Source: an uncultured Paludibaculum sp.
GTDB lineage: Bacteria; Acidobacteriota; Terriglobia; Bryobacterales; Bryobacteraceae
Assembly (NCBI RefSeq): GCF_963665245.1
Contig: NZ_OY762269.1
Coordinates: 682,001-746,000, forward strand
Direction of reading: 5' to 3'
DNA length: 64,000 nt
A program made the translations under genes and the position numbers. A model generated the notes under the pieces. It ran no database searches. It worked only from the letters and a program-made list of their open reading frames with translations, and was not told the origin of the DNA. This document shows, one piece after another, positions 25,321 through 33,755 of this stretch. Every line of letters starts with the position of its first letter. Positions within the stretch are counted from its first letter, which is position 1.

Positions 25321-25761
25321 ATGTGTGGTTTCGTCGCATCTGGCAACAGGGGCCATCCTGGCCCACCGCCGCTTCGCCAGCCGCCATCAGGATGCCTCAG
25401 AATAGAACAGCTGGCAACGAATTGTCAGCGAATGGAAAACCGTCCCCAAAGGCCGAGTCTCAGTAATGGGGGGCACCCACGGACCCGCCCCAGTGGCGTT
25501 TTGCACGTGCTGATTTCGTTCTCTTTTGTACTTTTTGTGGGATATGGCGCAAGATCACGCCTGCGATGCGGGATCGCGGGACGGTGACTCCTTGAGGATG
25601 GTGGTGGGCCCGTCAATCTCGGTGTTGAATCGGGTTGGATTGTCGGGGTTCCTGGATGATTGCACCCCACTGGGGACTTTGTTTTGGCGAATCGCCGTGG
25701 GACGGGTCAGGCTGAGGAGCTTCCTCGCCGAGATTGGTGGACCTGCTTTTCCCAAGACGCG
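25321..25761. other. 440-bp region with remnants only
   Basis: No intact gene is supported. The stretch includes the right arm of a decayed reading frame around 25504-25587 that ends in VLFVGYGA-like hydrophobic sequence, and one copy of the 24-bp inverted duplicate (25528-25551). Confidence 0.45.
25528..25551 (+). repeat. 24-bp inverted duplicate, copy 1
   Basis: GTACTTTTTGTGGGATATGG plus GCGCA-type continuation is repeated exactly, in inverted orientation, at 26722-26745, about 1.2 kb away. Similarity extends roughly 19 bases further on one side (GCTGATT, then a partly matching 12-mer). Both copies lie in frames that read LFVGYGA. Confidence 0.8.
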
Positions 25762-26430
25762 TCACCGTGGTGCAGGGAGTTTCGTGCTGACAAGGGCCCA
25801 GGCCACCCAAAGAGCAAATACCAGTATGGCGGCATTTTGGAACAAGAATCGGGGGACTGCTTTCGAGAGACCAAAAGCAGTAATTATAAGTGCACCAATC
25901 ATCAAAATATCTAGTGTTTTTGCTGCTTCGTAAATGCGCCCACGAGAAACAGGCTCAGAAATCAACATCCCAATATTTATGCGATCGGCATTGTAAACTG
26001 TTACTGGTAGCCCGAAAAGCCAGCAGTACGTTGCAGAAGTTAAGATAATCACGAGATCGACGGCACTTCGCATGTACGCCGCATACAAACAAACGGCGAG
26101 GATCTTGCAATAGCTAGCACGCGCTATGGCCCCCCATATCAAGAGGTGGATAGCAAGCGCCGCGAAGGCCACGGCCACTACCAACAGCGCCGTCTTAGCA
26201 GCGGCACCCAGCAAGATGAAAATCTGCAGCTTCTCTGTGCCAATCTGCGACGCTCGCGAGTCCAGTTGTCTCGCGGTGTCCGTAATAGGTCCCCACCCCA
26301 CAAGACCAACAATGAGACTCGAAACGAGAAAAGAAGAAACAACGAACGCGATCAGCGGCAGGATCCATGCGTTTTCGCGCAGATCAGAAAAGACTTTAGC
26401 TGTTTTGTAAAATACACGAATTAACGACAT
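25762..26430 (-). CDS. Membrane protein, possibly Yip1-like
   Basis: A 222-residue integral membrane protein with about five hydrophobic segments (near residues 25-45, 75-100, 105-125, 135-155 and 185-220). The N-terminus LIRVFYKTAKVFSDLRENAW followed by membrane helices resembles YIP1-type proteins, which are common in Acidobacteriota. The function is unknown. ATG 26430 is preferred over 26478 because the added N-terminal residues are basic and unhydrophobic, with no ribosome-binding site. The gene is more AT-rich than its surroundings, which suggests a different origin. Confidence 0.65.
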   Translation of the reverse strand: MSLIRVFYKTAKVFSDLRENAWILPLIAFVVSSFLVSSLIVGLVGWGPITDTARQLDSRASQIGTEKLQIFILLGAAAKTALLVVAVAFAALAIHLLIWGAIARASYCKILAVCLYAAYMRSAVDLVIILTSATYCWLFGLPVTVYNADRINIGMLISEPVSRGRIYEAAKTLDILMIGALIITAFGLSKAVPRFLFQNAAILVFALWVAWALVSTKLPAPR

Positions 26431-26991
26431 GGTTTTTATTTTCTTTCGGTGCGGTTGCCGCGGGTTTCTGTACTTCATTGATCATGGCATACCGTGTCTC
26501 GTCGCACTGCGGCATTCAGTCAGGAGCGTCGAGCTGGTGATACGTAACGCCTGACGTGCGGCAGCCTAACCCGCCCCACCGCGAATCACCAAAATCAGGT
26601 CACCGAGCGGGGGTAATCACCCAGGAGCGCGGTCAATTTGGCCTGCGCCTCTTTCTTTTCCCACACGCCGCCACCCACCGGGCCAGAAGGGCAGTGCCAG
26701 GCCGACCGGAAGGCTCAACGCTGCGCCATATCCCACAAAAAGTACTAAATAGTCTGCAATCAGCAGGCGGAAAGCCCCGTTGAGACGGGCGCGACTGTAC
26801 CCCACTTTCTCGCTACGGCACGAGCGGTTCTCAGAAGTGCTCCCCTACCGGTCATCGCCATGCGAACCGCGCGAAACTACGCTGCGGAAGTCCAACGCCG
26901 ATGTTCCTAGAGGAAGCCCTCAGCTGCGGAAGCCCACTCACTCCGCCCCACTTCTCCCCTAATATCAGCATTAACAGCCATTCATTCACAG
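26431..26991. other. 560-bp region left of the second insertion sequence
   Basis: No intact gene is supported. The minus-strand frame at 26617-26805 reads LLIADYLVLFVGYGAALSLPVGLALPF, a membrane-helix-like fragment that matches the LFVGYGA remnant at 25.5 kb in inverted orientation. The rest has no recognisable content. Confidence 0.45.
26722..26745 (-). repeat. 24-bp inverted duplicate, copy 2
   Basis: This is the exact reverse complement of 25528-25551. It lies in the minus-strand hydrophobic frame described for 26617-26805. The pair brackets the Yip1-like membrane gene. Confidence 0.8.
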
Positions 26992-28527
26992 GAGCCTCTT
27001 GCAAAACTCGACGCTGAAACCAAAGGAATTAGGGCTCGGGAAATTGGGGAAAGGGGTCTGGCCGCGGTAAACTGTTGTCGCCAAACTAACGATCGACCGC
27101 CAACAAACCCCTTATGGATCTTACCCCTCGCCAAGTCCTGCTGCAATTTGGACATGTCACCCAGCAGACCTTGTTTCCCGTTCTCGAAGAAGAACTCGGC
27201 CCCCTCTGCCCACAATTGAAACTGCTGATTGCCGTGGCCGCCCTGATCCCGCTGGAACAACTCTTGTGTGCGCGCCGCGCCCACACCGGCCGCCGGCCCA
27301 AGGACCGCGCCGCCATGGCTCTGGCCTTCATCGCCAAAGCGGTGCTCAACCTGCCTCACACGCGAGATCTCATCCAGCGCCTTCGAGTGGACCGGGCACT
27401 CCGCGAAATCTGCGGCTGGATGAGCCCGCAGGCCCTGCCGCATGAGTCAAAGTTCTCGCGCGCCTTCGCCCTGTTTGCGGCCACCCAGTTGCCACAGCAA
27501 CTGCACCAGGCCGTCGTGGAGGCCACACAGGGGCAGCGGTTGATCGGTCACATTGCGCGTGACTCAACCGCCATTCCGGCTCGTGAGCGGTTCCCCGAAA
27601 CGCAGGCCCAGAAGGCTCGGAAGAAGGAGGCCAAGGAGGAGGAGGAGAAGCGGCAGAAGACGAAACAGCAGAAGAAGACGAGCAAGACAAAGCCAGCCCG
27701 GCCCAAGCGAGCAAAGGGGGCTCACGCACGGGCCAAGGCGAGTGAGCGCGGCACACGGATCCAGCGGCAAAGACACCAGTCGCTTGGTGATATGTTGACT
27801 GGAATCCCGACGGAATGCGGTATTGGCGCGAAGAAAGACAGTCACGGCAATGAGCGCTATTGGACCGGGTACAAGTTGCATCTGGATGTCGCCGACGGGC
27901 AAGTGCCAATCTCTGCGATTCTCACCAGTGCTAGTGTGCATGATTCCCAGCTAGCGATCCCGCTGATGACGATGACGTCGGAGCGAGTGACGCATCTGTA
28001 CGAGTTGATGGATTCAGCCTACGATGCCGACGCCATCCACGAGCACGTACGGCAGAACGGGCGGGTGCCAATCATCGCGCCGCATGGGCGGCGCGGGACA
28101 AAGAAGCCGTCGAAGATGCCGAAGGTGTTCCCGGACAAACCTACGCCGGAACTATGTTGGGCGAAGAAGGACCGATTCAAAGAGCGGACGATGGTGGAGC
28201 GGGTGAACGCGAGGTTGAAGGATGAATTCGGGGCGAGCCAGATCCGGGTGAGAGGGGCTGTGAAGGTGATGGCGCACCTGATGTTTGGGGTATTGGCACT
28301 GACGGTGGATCAGTGGATGAGGCTGTCCGGCTAACAGATCCGAAACTCCGCAAAAGAAGAAGGCAAAAACGAGAGGCTGCTGGGGGCGGTCAGCCGGAGG
28401 CATGGGGCAAGAGCGCGCGGGAAGGGGCCGAGATGGCGTCGGCGAGGTAGGATTGGACGAAAACTTCCGTCATCACAATCCGGTCAAGAAAGTCAAGGCG
28501 ATTTCGGCTGAGTTCTGCAAGAGGGTC
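26992..28527 (+). mobile_element. Insertion sequence of IS5/IS1182 type (1536 bp)
   Basis: Ends are set by an 18-bp imperfect inverted repeat: 26992-27009 (GAGCCTCTTGCAAAACTC) against 28510-28527, matching at 16 of 18 positions. The 4-bp flanks ACAG occur on both sides (26988-26991 and 28528-28531) and are consistent with a target duplication; CACAG would also fit if the right end is one base shorter. One intact transposase gene fills the element. The IR ends resemble those of other GAGCCTCTTGCAAAA-ended elements. Confidence 0.85.
27114..28334 (+). CDS. DDE transposase (IS5/IS1182-type, DUF772-like N-terminus)
   Basis: A 406-residue transposase. The N-terminal helical domain (residues about 40-115, GRRPKDRAAMALAFIAKAV) is of the DUF772 type. 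The catalytic acidic residues are placed at HIARDSTAIPA (first Asp, near residue 150), LMDSAYDAD (second Asp, near 300) and MVERVNARLKDEFG (Glu, near 365). Between the first two lies a Lys/Glu-rich insert of about 60 residues (near 160-220), encoded by GA-rich DNA. The frame is intact. Confidence 0.9.
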   Translation: MDLTPRQVLLQFGHVTQQTLFPVLEEELGPLCPQLKLLIAVAALIPLEQLLCARRAHTGRRPKDRAAMALAFIAKAVLNLPHTRDLIQRLRVDRALREICGWMSPQALPHESKFSRAFALFAATQLPQQLHQAVVEATQGQRLIGHIARDSTAIPARERFPETQAQKARKKEAKEEEEKRQKTKQQKKTSKTKPARPKRAKGAHARAKASERGTRIQRQRHQSLGDMLTGIPTECGIGAKKDSHGNERYWTGYKLHLDVADGQVPISAILTSASVHDSQLAIPLMTMTSERVTHLYELMDSAYDADAIHEHVRQNGRVPIIAPHGRRGTKKPSKMPKVFPDKPTPELCWAKKDRFKERTMVERVNARLKDEFGASQIRVRGAVKVMAHLMFGVLALTVDQWMRLSG

Positions 28528-28667
28528 ACAGCCGTTTCAACTATTTATTTCCTTTCTTTTCAACACCCGCCTCCCGAAAACAGCCCGTTCCCCTTGACCC
28601 CACCCGCTACAGTGGAATCGCGCCGGCTTCCATGCCGGTCATTTTCATTTATAGGGAGACTTACATC

Positions 28668-29375
28668 ATGGCGACCGCAGCTCAGGTCCACGCGAACCGG
28701 GCCAACGCACAGCGTTCCACCGGACCCACCTCATCCGAGGGCAAGGCGAAATCCGCCCAGAACGCCCGCAATCACGGCTTCTCCGCCCGTACCCTCAACA
28801 TCTCCGACGAGGACCGCGCCGAGTTCGAAGCCCTCCAAGGCGCCCTGCGCCTCAAGACCCGGCCCGCGGACTGCCTTGAGGAGGAGATCTTTCACCGCAT
28901 CCTCACCCACACCTGGAACCTCCGCCGCATCGAAACCTTCGAGTGCCTCATCCTCGCCGAAACGGACCCATTGGCCGAAACCGACCCCCACGCCGCCAAA
29001 CTCGAACGCTACGCCCGCTACCGCCGCGATCTCGAACGCGGCCTCTATCGCGCCATCAAGGAACTCAGCAAGCTCCAAACGGAACGCGCAGCCCTCGAAC
29101 AACAGCACCTCGACGTGGTCGAAGCCATCCGGGAACATGTCCCCTTGGCCGAAATCACGCGCCTGACGAAAAACACCGAGGAACTTTTCTTCTACGAAGG
29201 CTATGGCCGCCCGCGCAAAGCGCTCGAACACCTGACCACCGGAATCGATTCCGACCACGAAGACAACCAGGACCCCATCGCCGGTCTCCAACCCGTTCGC
29301 GTTCCACGAAACGAAGCCAATCCCGCCGGCGAAGACGGCCTACCCTTCCTGAGCTACAACGTTTCCGGCATCTGA
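28668..29375 (+). CDS. Conserved acidobacterial protein, coiled-coil, unknown function
   Basis: A 235-residue protein. The N-terminus RANAQRSTGPTSSEGKAKSAQNARNHGFSA is a motif I associate with a large family of acidobacterial proteins of unknown function. The middle (residues about 90-165) is highly charged and helical (LERYARYRRDLERGLYRA, ERAALEQQHLDVVEAI), probably coiled coil. The C-terminus is Pro/Asn/Glu-rich and includes RNEANPAGE. The ATG at 28668 has AGGGAG about 9 bases upstream, better than 28632. It begins 137 bases after the second IS ends. Confidence 0.75.
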   Translation: MATAAQVHANRANAQRSTGPTSSEGKAKSAQNARNHGFSARTLNISDEDRAEFEALQGALRLKTRPADCLEEEIFHRILTHTWNLRRIETFECLILAETDPLAETDPHAAKLERYARYRRDLERGLYRAIKELSKLQTERAALEQQHLDVVEAIREHVPLAEITRLTKNTEELFFYEGYGRPRKALEHLTTGIDSDHEDNQDPIAGLQPVRVPRNEANPAGEDGLPFLSYNVSGI

Positions 29376-29719
29376 ACGCCTCGCCCGGGAAAGTCGTCAC
29401 GCATTGACGAAACGAAGCCGCTGACGAGTTCCGCCGCCAGTCGCACCCCCAGCCGGAGTCCCCTCCGGCCATGCTCTTTGACATTTGCATATTGTATAGA
29501 CCGCAGAGAGCTCGGGTTCCGCAATCCCGGCCTCCGGCGTTGAATCGTCATTCAGGGAGAGTTTCCACCTACCCGTTTCTCTCCGGAACGACGAATCAAA
29601 CCCAAAGCGGGACCCCCTCCGGCCGGCACCCGGAGCCGAGCGGCGACCACCAGAGTGTCGCCGCTCAGTAGCGGTGGGGCACCAGTGATCCCATCCCACC
29701 GTGCCGGCGAAACGAAGCC
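29307..29719 (+). repeat. Three copies of CGAAACGAAGCC
   Basis: The 12-mer occurs at 29307-29318 (inside the gene, coding RNEA), 29408-29419 and 29708-29719 (downstream, in frames also reading RNEA). All are on the plus strand. The remaining sequence of 29376-29825 contains no supported gene. The copies outside the gene look like remnants of a longer repeat-bearing C-terminus. Confidence 0.55.
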
Positions 29720-29825
29720 ATCGCCTCCAGACGAGCCGGCCGCCCGGAGAAGATTTCTGCGGCCGGTTGCTGGAGCCGCTCCCGCCCCCAATGCTATATT
29801 GAGAATCGGCCCTGCCCACACTTCA

Positions 29826-29914
29826 GCCGGAGTGGCGGAACTGGCAGACGCACGGGACTCAAAATCCCGCGACCTTCACTGGTCATGTGGGTTCGACCCC
29901 CACCTCCGGCACCA
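29826..29914 (+). tRNA. tRNA-Leu (anticodon CAA)
   Basis: A class II tRNA of 89 nt. The acceptor stem GCCGGAG pairs with CTCCGGC, followed by discriminator A and an encoded CCA (29912-29914). The anticodon loop is CTCAAAA with anticodon CAA, reading UUG. The long variable arm (ACC...GGT) and the T-arm with GGTTCGA are clear. Confidence 0.96.
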
Positions 29915-29949
29915 CCATCAGCTCCACAAGACCGATGCCCCGTTGAGCC

Positions 29950-30438
29950 CTACAGGTCCGTCCCAAATGGCTTCAGCAGTTCCGGCTTCGTCAGGGCCCA
30001 GTGCGTGTGCACGATCTTCCACTGCCCGTTCTTGCGGCGGTAGACCTCGGTCGTATTCCAGTGCTCCGTCCGCTCTTTCGTATGGCTGACGAAATTGAAC
30101 GTCAGCACGCCCATGTTGCCCGAGACAATCACTCTCGGATTGATCATCTCCCACCGGTCGACCTGCACCTTTCCTTGCATCTTGCTGTAGAGCGCGCGGA
30201 GCGCCGGTAGGCCGACAAGTCGGGTTTCGAGAAACGGATCAAAGTAGTCGACCTCCGGATCCGAAGCCTCCAGAAACCCCTCCAAATCACCCTTTGCCCA
30301 GCGCTCGAAGGCGCCGCGCTCCACGGCCAGGATCGCTTGTGCATCCTTGTCCGCTTGCGTCGATGGATTGTCCGAACCGCCGCCCTGTCCAGCGTCGGCG
30401 CAAAGGAACAGGACGGGGAGCATCGCAAATCTAGTCAT
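29950..30438 (-). CDS. Exported SnoaL-like / DUF4440 protein
   Basis: A 162-residue protein with an N-terminal signal-like segment (residues 1-15, FAMLPVLFLCADA). The SnoaL/NTF2-like domain contains AILAVERGAFERWAKGDLEGFLE, VIVSGNMGVLTFNF and YRRKNGQWKIVHTHWAL, the core of DUF4440-type proteins. These often bind small ligands; the function here is unknown. ATG 30438 has GGAGAA 6-9 bases upstream and is preferred over 30489. It lies just downstream of the ECF sigma gene on the same strand, with 59 bases between them. Confidence 0.8.
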   Translation of the reverse strand: MTRFAMLPVLFLCADAGQGGGSDNPSTQADKDAQAILAVERGAFERWAKGDLEGFLEASDPEVDYFDPFLETRLVGLPALRALYSKMQGKVQVDRWEMINPRVIVSGNMGVLTFNFVSHTKERTEHWNTTEVYRRKNGQWKIVHTHWALTKPELLKPFGTDL

Positions 30439-30497
30439 AGGAAATTCTCCATACCCGTTGTGACTCCCGCCGGCGCGGCAGTGTGACAACTCGCCGG

Positions 30498-31370
30498 CTA
30501 ATTTGGTGGATCCAGTGAGACCCCGGCCAGCGCCTGGCGCACCAGCTCCCCCGGCGGCTCGACGAAGGGCTGGTCCTGGTACAGCGCCGCATACAGGCGG
30601 TCCGACGCGTCGATCAGTTCCCCTCCGCGGCTGGACGCAACCTCCCGCACCTTATGCAGGTGGCCTGTCGCGAATTGCAGCTTGTCTGGCTTCAGATAGC
30701 CGCGCTCCATGAATCCTCTTACCTTCTTCGGGCAGCGGCACGGATTCGACTCGTTGACCAGTCCGCATTTCCCGTCCAGGAACGTGTAGAGATCCCGTCG
30801 TGCCCGTGCGAGGATCTGCCGGAAATTGGCCGGCGTGATGCCCACCACCTCGGCACCCACCGAATCGCTCACTCCAAAAATCTCGCCGAGCGTGTACACC
30901 AGCCGCTGGCGCCCATCCAGGCACAACAGCATCGCTGCCGTACACGACATCTTGGCTTCCTCGATCAGCACTTCCACCGGAACCGGCACCGTGCGCGGAT
31001 CAGGAATCTCCGCCAGGCCCGTGGCGTCCAGATCGCCGGCGAACCAGTCGAACGAGTAAGCGGGCTCGGCCGCGGCCCACTTTCTCTTGAAACTGAGGAT
31101 TTGGTTCGTGGCCAGACGGTAGAGCCACGTGCGGAACTTGCTCTCACCGCGGAACGTGTGGATGCCCCGCACCACGCGCATCAGGATCTCCTGCGTTGCG
31201 TCTTCCGCGTTCTCCGTCGTGTACAGTACCCGGACCGCGATGTTGTAGATCCAGGGCTGGTGGCGTGTGATCAACTCCTCCAGGGCCTGTCGGTCGCCGG
31301 TCTGAGCTCGGGCTACCAGTTCACGGTCCGCATCGTCCGCGTAATCGTCAGAAAGAGGCCTGGATATCAC
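30498..31370 (-). CDS. ECF-type RNA polymerase sigma factor with C-terminal Cys extension
   Basis: A 290-residue ECF sigma-70-like factor. Region 2 is visible at residues about 20-95 (ELVARAQTGDRQALEELITRHQPWIYNIAV, then NAEDATQEILMRV), and region 4 at about 150-205 (LVYTLGEIFGVSDSVGAEVVGITPANFRQIL). The C-terminal extension of about 90 residues carries GLVNESNPCRCPKK, a Cys pattern that may bind metal or respond to redox state. Regulation by a neighbouring anti-sigma factor is not apparent. The start is GTG at 31370. A secreted protease gene lies upstream and a SnoaL-like gene downstream on the same strand. Confidence 0.87.
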   Translation of the reverse strand: MISRPLSDDYADDADRELVARAQTGDRQALEELITRHQPWIYNIAVRVLYTTENAEDATQEILMRVVRGIHTFRGESKFRTWLYRLATNQILSFKRKWAAAEPAYSFDWFAGDLDATGLAEIPDPRTVPVPVEVLIEEAKMSCTAAMLLCLDGRQRLVYTLGEIFGVSDSVGAEVVGITPANFRQILARARRDLYTFLDGKCGLVNESNPCRCPKKVRGFMERGYLKPDKLQFATGHLHKVREVASSRGGELIDASDRLYAALYQDQPFVEPPGELVRQALAGVSLDPPN

Positions 31371-31446
31371 GTTACCCAGAATGTAGCACGAGGCATGCCG
31401 CCTGGACAGAGTGATAGCTGGCCTGCCCGCTGGTGCCGCCTCCGGG

Positions 31447-33465
31447 CTACTCCGAGGCCGGCGCCAGTGGCAGAAACTTCGTCGTCGCCTTGGCGCTCCA
31501 GCGCGCGCCCGTCGTCGGCGAGAATCCGCCGAATTCGATGAGACGGTCTGCCTGCGAAGGCTGCAGATTGGCCTTGATCGTGGCCTGAATCGACCCGTTC
31601 GCCGCCAGATCCGTCGTGCCCAGCAGATCCTTGATGTGGTCGCTGTACACCACTCCGTCGATCTTCAGGGAGCTGATCCGCACCGCGAAGCCGGCCTTCT
31701 CCTCTAGCCGCAATTGGAACTCGAAGTTCGTCCCGTCACGCCCAGGAGTATGCGCAACCACCTGATCCGGTAGTACTTGCGCCACCACAACCGGCTTGTG
31801 GGACACCACATTCACACTCGCCGATACAGTGACCGGAGTAACTGGCAGCGAAGCGGTTGTCACCTGCCCCATGGACACCGTCGCCGTTGTGTTGAAGGTG
31901 CCAGGAACCGGCAGTGCCGGAGAGGCGGCCGAAAACTCCACGGTCACCGGTTCGTCCGCGCTGACTGTTCCCGTCCATACCGAGGGTGTCAACCAGGCCG
32001 CGCCAGTGCTGATCTGGAAGCCGCGTGGCCTCGGCGAGTCCGTCGAGATCACCACGCTCTGCTTCGATGGCTGTTGCGTTACCCCGTCCACGACCGAGAA
32101 CCCTACCGTCGCCTTGCTCACCTTGAGCGCCGGTGCCGGCACCTCCTCCAGGAACTCCCGGATCATGGGGTAGATCACCGAGAACTTGCCGTATCCCGCT
32201 GCTCCAGCGAGGTCACAGTAGCTGATGCCGTCGATCGGGACGAGACCATAAGACAGGACGCCTACGATCTGCTGGCTCCCATTCAGGAGCGGAGATCCAG
32301 AGGAGCCCTGCTGGACACGTCCTCCGGTCTCGGTGAACTGCAGGAAGTACTCCAGGGGGAAGAGCTCGGTATCGATGTACATCGCGCCCACCTGGTCGAC
32401 GTCGCGTGTCCCAAAGGCGATTCGCTTCCAACTCGTTGGCGGCAGGCCGGGATGATGGATCGCCGTGACTTTCGCCCCCACATCCGGGTCCGTGGCACTC
32501 CACCCCAACATGTACCCGCCGCTCGGGGCCTTGGGCAATTGGATCAGCGTGAAATCCCCGCCGATGGCCGCATAGCTTGCCAGTAGCGTGCCGCCGCTGA
32601 TCTGGGCCGACGCGGACCGTTCCGGCGCCGGACCCTCACACTTGGAAGTCTGGTAGTTCCAATAGGTAACCATGGAACGGACTTCGGTCTCCGTGCTCAT
32701 ACAGTGATTGGCGGTCAGGAATAGCGGTGCGAACTGCGACCGCTTACTGTTCACCAGTTCGCCCGAGCAGATGTATACACCGCCATCGTCGGCCACAAAG
32801 TCCAGATTCGCCACGCCTTTGGCCGCGTTCGCATACTCCGAATAGCACGAGACATCCAGTTGGCAATACATCGGATCGTCACTGCCCGAGGCCAGCGGCC
32901 ATTGGTGTGACACCCGATCGATCAGAAACGCTGGCTGATCGTCCTGCGCGCCGACCCACTCCACCTGCAACTGGGACCCCTCGGCTGGATCGGACCAGAA
33001 GTCACCGTCGCCGTACGGGCCTTGCCCCGTATAGGGTCCGCCTGCCACCGTTCCGTCTGCACGCCGCAGCCAGACCTCTCCCTGGCCCGCGTCGAAGTTG
33101 ACGAAATGAACCCGAACCTTCACCGCACCGGCCGACTCCACCAGCAGACGGCCATCCTGGCGGCCATCGGAGAGTACAGTCCAGTCCAGTTTCGCCGGAT
33201 CCAGGCCTTCCACCGCCCGCACCACTCCGGATTGACGTGCCAACCCGCGTGGCTTCAGTATTTGCTCGGCTGCCGACAGGCCACTCAGCCGCAGCGCACT
33301 CCGTTCCGCCGGAGGCGCCGACAAAGCGGCCGGAGCCGTCGCTGCCCGAGCCTGGCGCGACCCGCCGGCTTTCTCGGCGACGAGCGCACCTTCCATGCTC
33401 TGTCCATAGAGCAGAGACGCCGTTCCGCAGACGACAGACAAAAGGGCAAATGGGTAGACCCGCAT
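31447..33465 (-). CDS. Secreted trypsin-like serine protease with additional beta domains
   Basis: A 672-residue exported protein with a signal peptide (residues 1-21, ending LLYGQ). A chymotrypsin-fold protease core is shown by LFLTANHC (catalytic His, near residue 248), GGDFTLIQL (Asp, near 302) and QQGSSGSPLL (Ser, near 400), matching the usual order. An N-terminal beta region with paired Cys and a C-terminal set of Ig/BACON-like beta segments (from about 450) complete the protein. Its substrates are unknown. The start 33465 follows a GGA ribosome-binding site; the longer frame to 33558 adds basic non-signal sequence. Confidence 0.84.
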   Translation of the reverse strand: MRVYPFALLSVVCGTASLLYGQSMEGALVAEKAGGSRQARAATAPAALSAPPAERSALRLSGLSAAEQILKPRGLARQSGVVRAVEGLDPAKLDWTVLSDGRQDGRLLVESAGAVKVRVHFVNFDAGQGEVWLRRADGTVAGGPYTGQGPYGDGDFWSDPAEGSQLQVEWVGAQDDQPAFLIDRVSHQWPLASGSDDPMYCQLDVSCYSEYANAAKGVANLDFVADDGGVYICSGELVNSKRSQFAPLFLTANHCMSTETEVRSMVTYWNYQTSKCEGPAPERSASAQISGGTLLASYAAIGGDFTLIQLPKAPSGGYMLGWSATDPDVGAKVTAIHHPGLPPTSWKRIAFGTRDVDQVGAMYIDTELFPLEYFLQFTETGGRVQQGSSGSPLLNGSQQIVGVLSYGLVPIDGISYCDLAGAAGYGKFSVIYPMIREFLEEVPAPALKVSKATVGFSVVDGVTQQPSKQSVVISTDSPRPRGFQISTGAAWLTPSVWTGTVSADEPVTVEFSAASPALPVPGTFNTTATVSMGQVTTASLPVTPVTVSASVNVVSHKPVVVAQVLPDQVVAHTPGRDGTNFEFQLRLEEKAGFAVRISSLKIDGVVYSDHIKDLLGTTDLAANGSIQATIKANLQPSQADRLIEFGGFSPTTGARWSAKATTKFLPLAPASE

Positions 33466-33582
33466 GTCTGTCCATCGACCGGAGCGCCGTCCCGCTCCAC
33501 GGAAGCCGACACAATTCCGGGCCGGATCAGGTGTTTGCCTGAGCCCCAGGGACACCATCAGCCGTACCTGACGGCGGCCGCC

Positions 33583-33755
33583 TCAACGCAGCCGTTTGGC
33601 GAGAAACTCGCCCTCCAGCCTCCAGGTCTGTCCGTCAGGTTGCAGCGACTCGTCCAGCCAGTGGAAGGAGTCCCTCGTAATCTCCGTGAACCGCCAGCGG
33701 GTAACCGTCCCATCCGGCCGTGTCCCCACCTGGACGACATCCTGGCCGCTCCCTC
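33583..33755 (-). pseudogene. C-terminal remnant of a truncated gene
   Basis: Immediately after the DinB stop codon, the minus strand in another frame reads GQDVVQVGTRPDGTVTRWRF and TEITRDSFHWLDESLQPDG, then WRLEGEFLAKRLR and a TGA at 33583-33585. This about 57-residue piece has the look of the C-terminus of a larger conserved protein (pattern DGTVTRWRFTEIT...FHW), but there is no start and the upstream part overlaps the DinB gene. The N-terminal portion has evidently been deleted. Confidence 0.55.

Noticed and set aside
25528..26745. The 24-bp inverted repeats as terminal repeats of an insertion sequence
   Set aside because: No transposase lies between them, no target duplication is visible, and the flanking similarity reads as protein-coding fragments, so duplication is more likely than transposition.
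23558..28531. Prophage or integrated plasmid
   Set aside because: No integrase, structural phage genes, replication genes or tRNA-bounded attachment sites were found.
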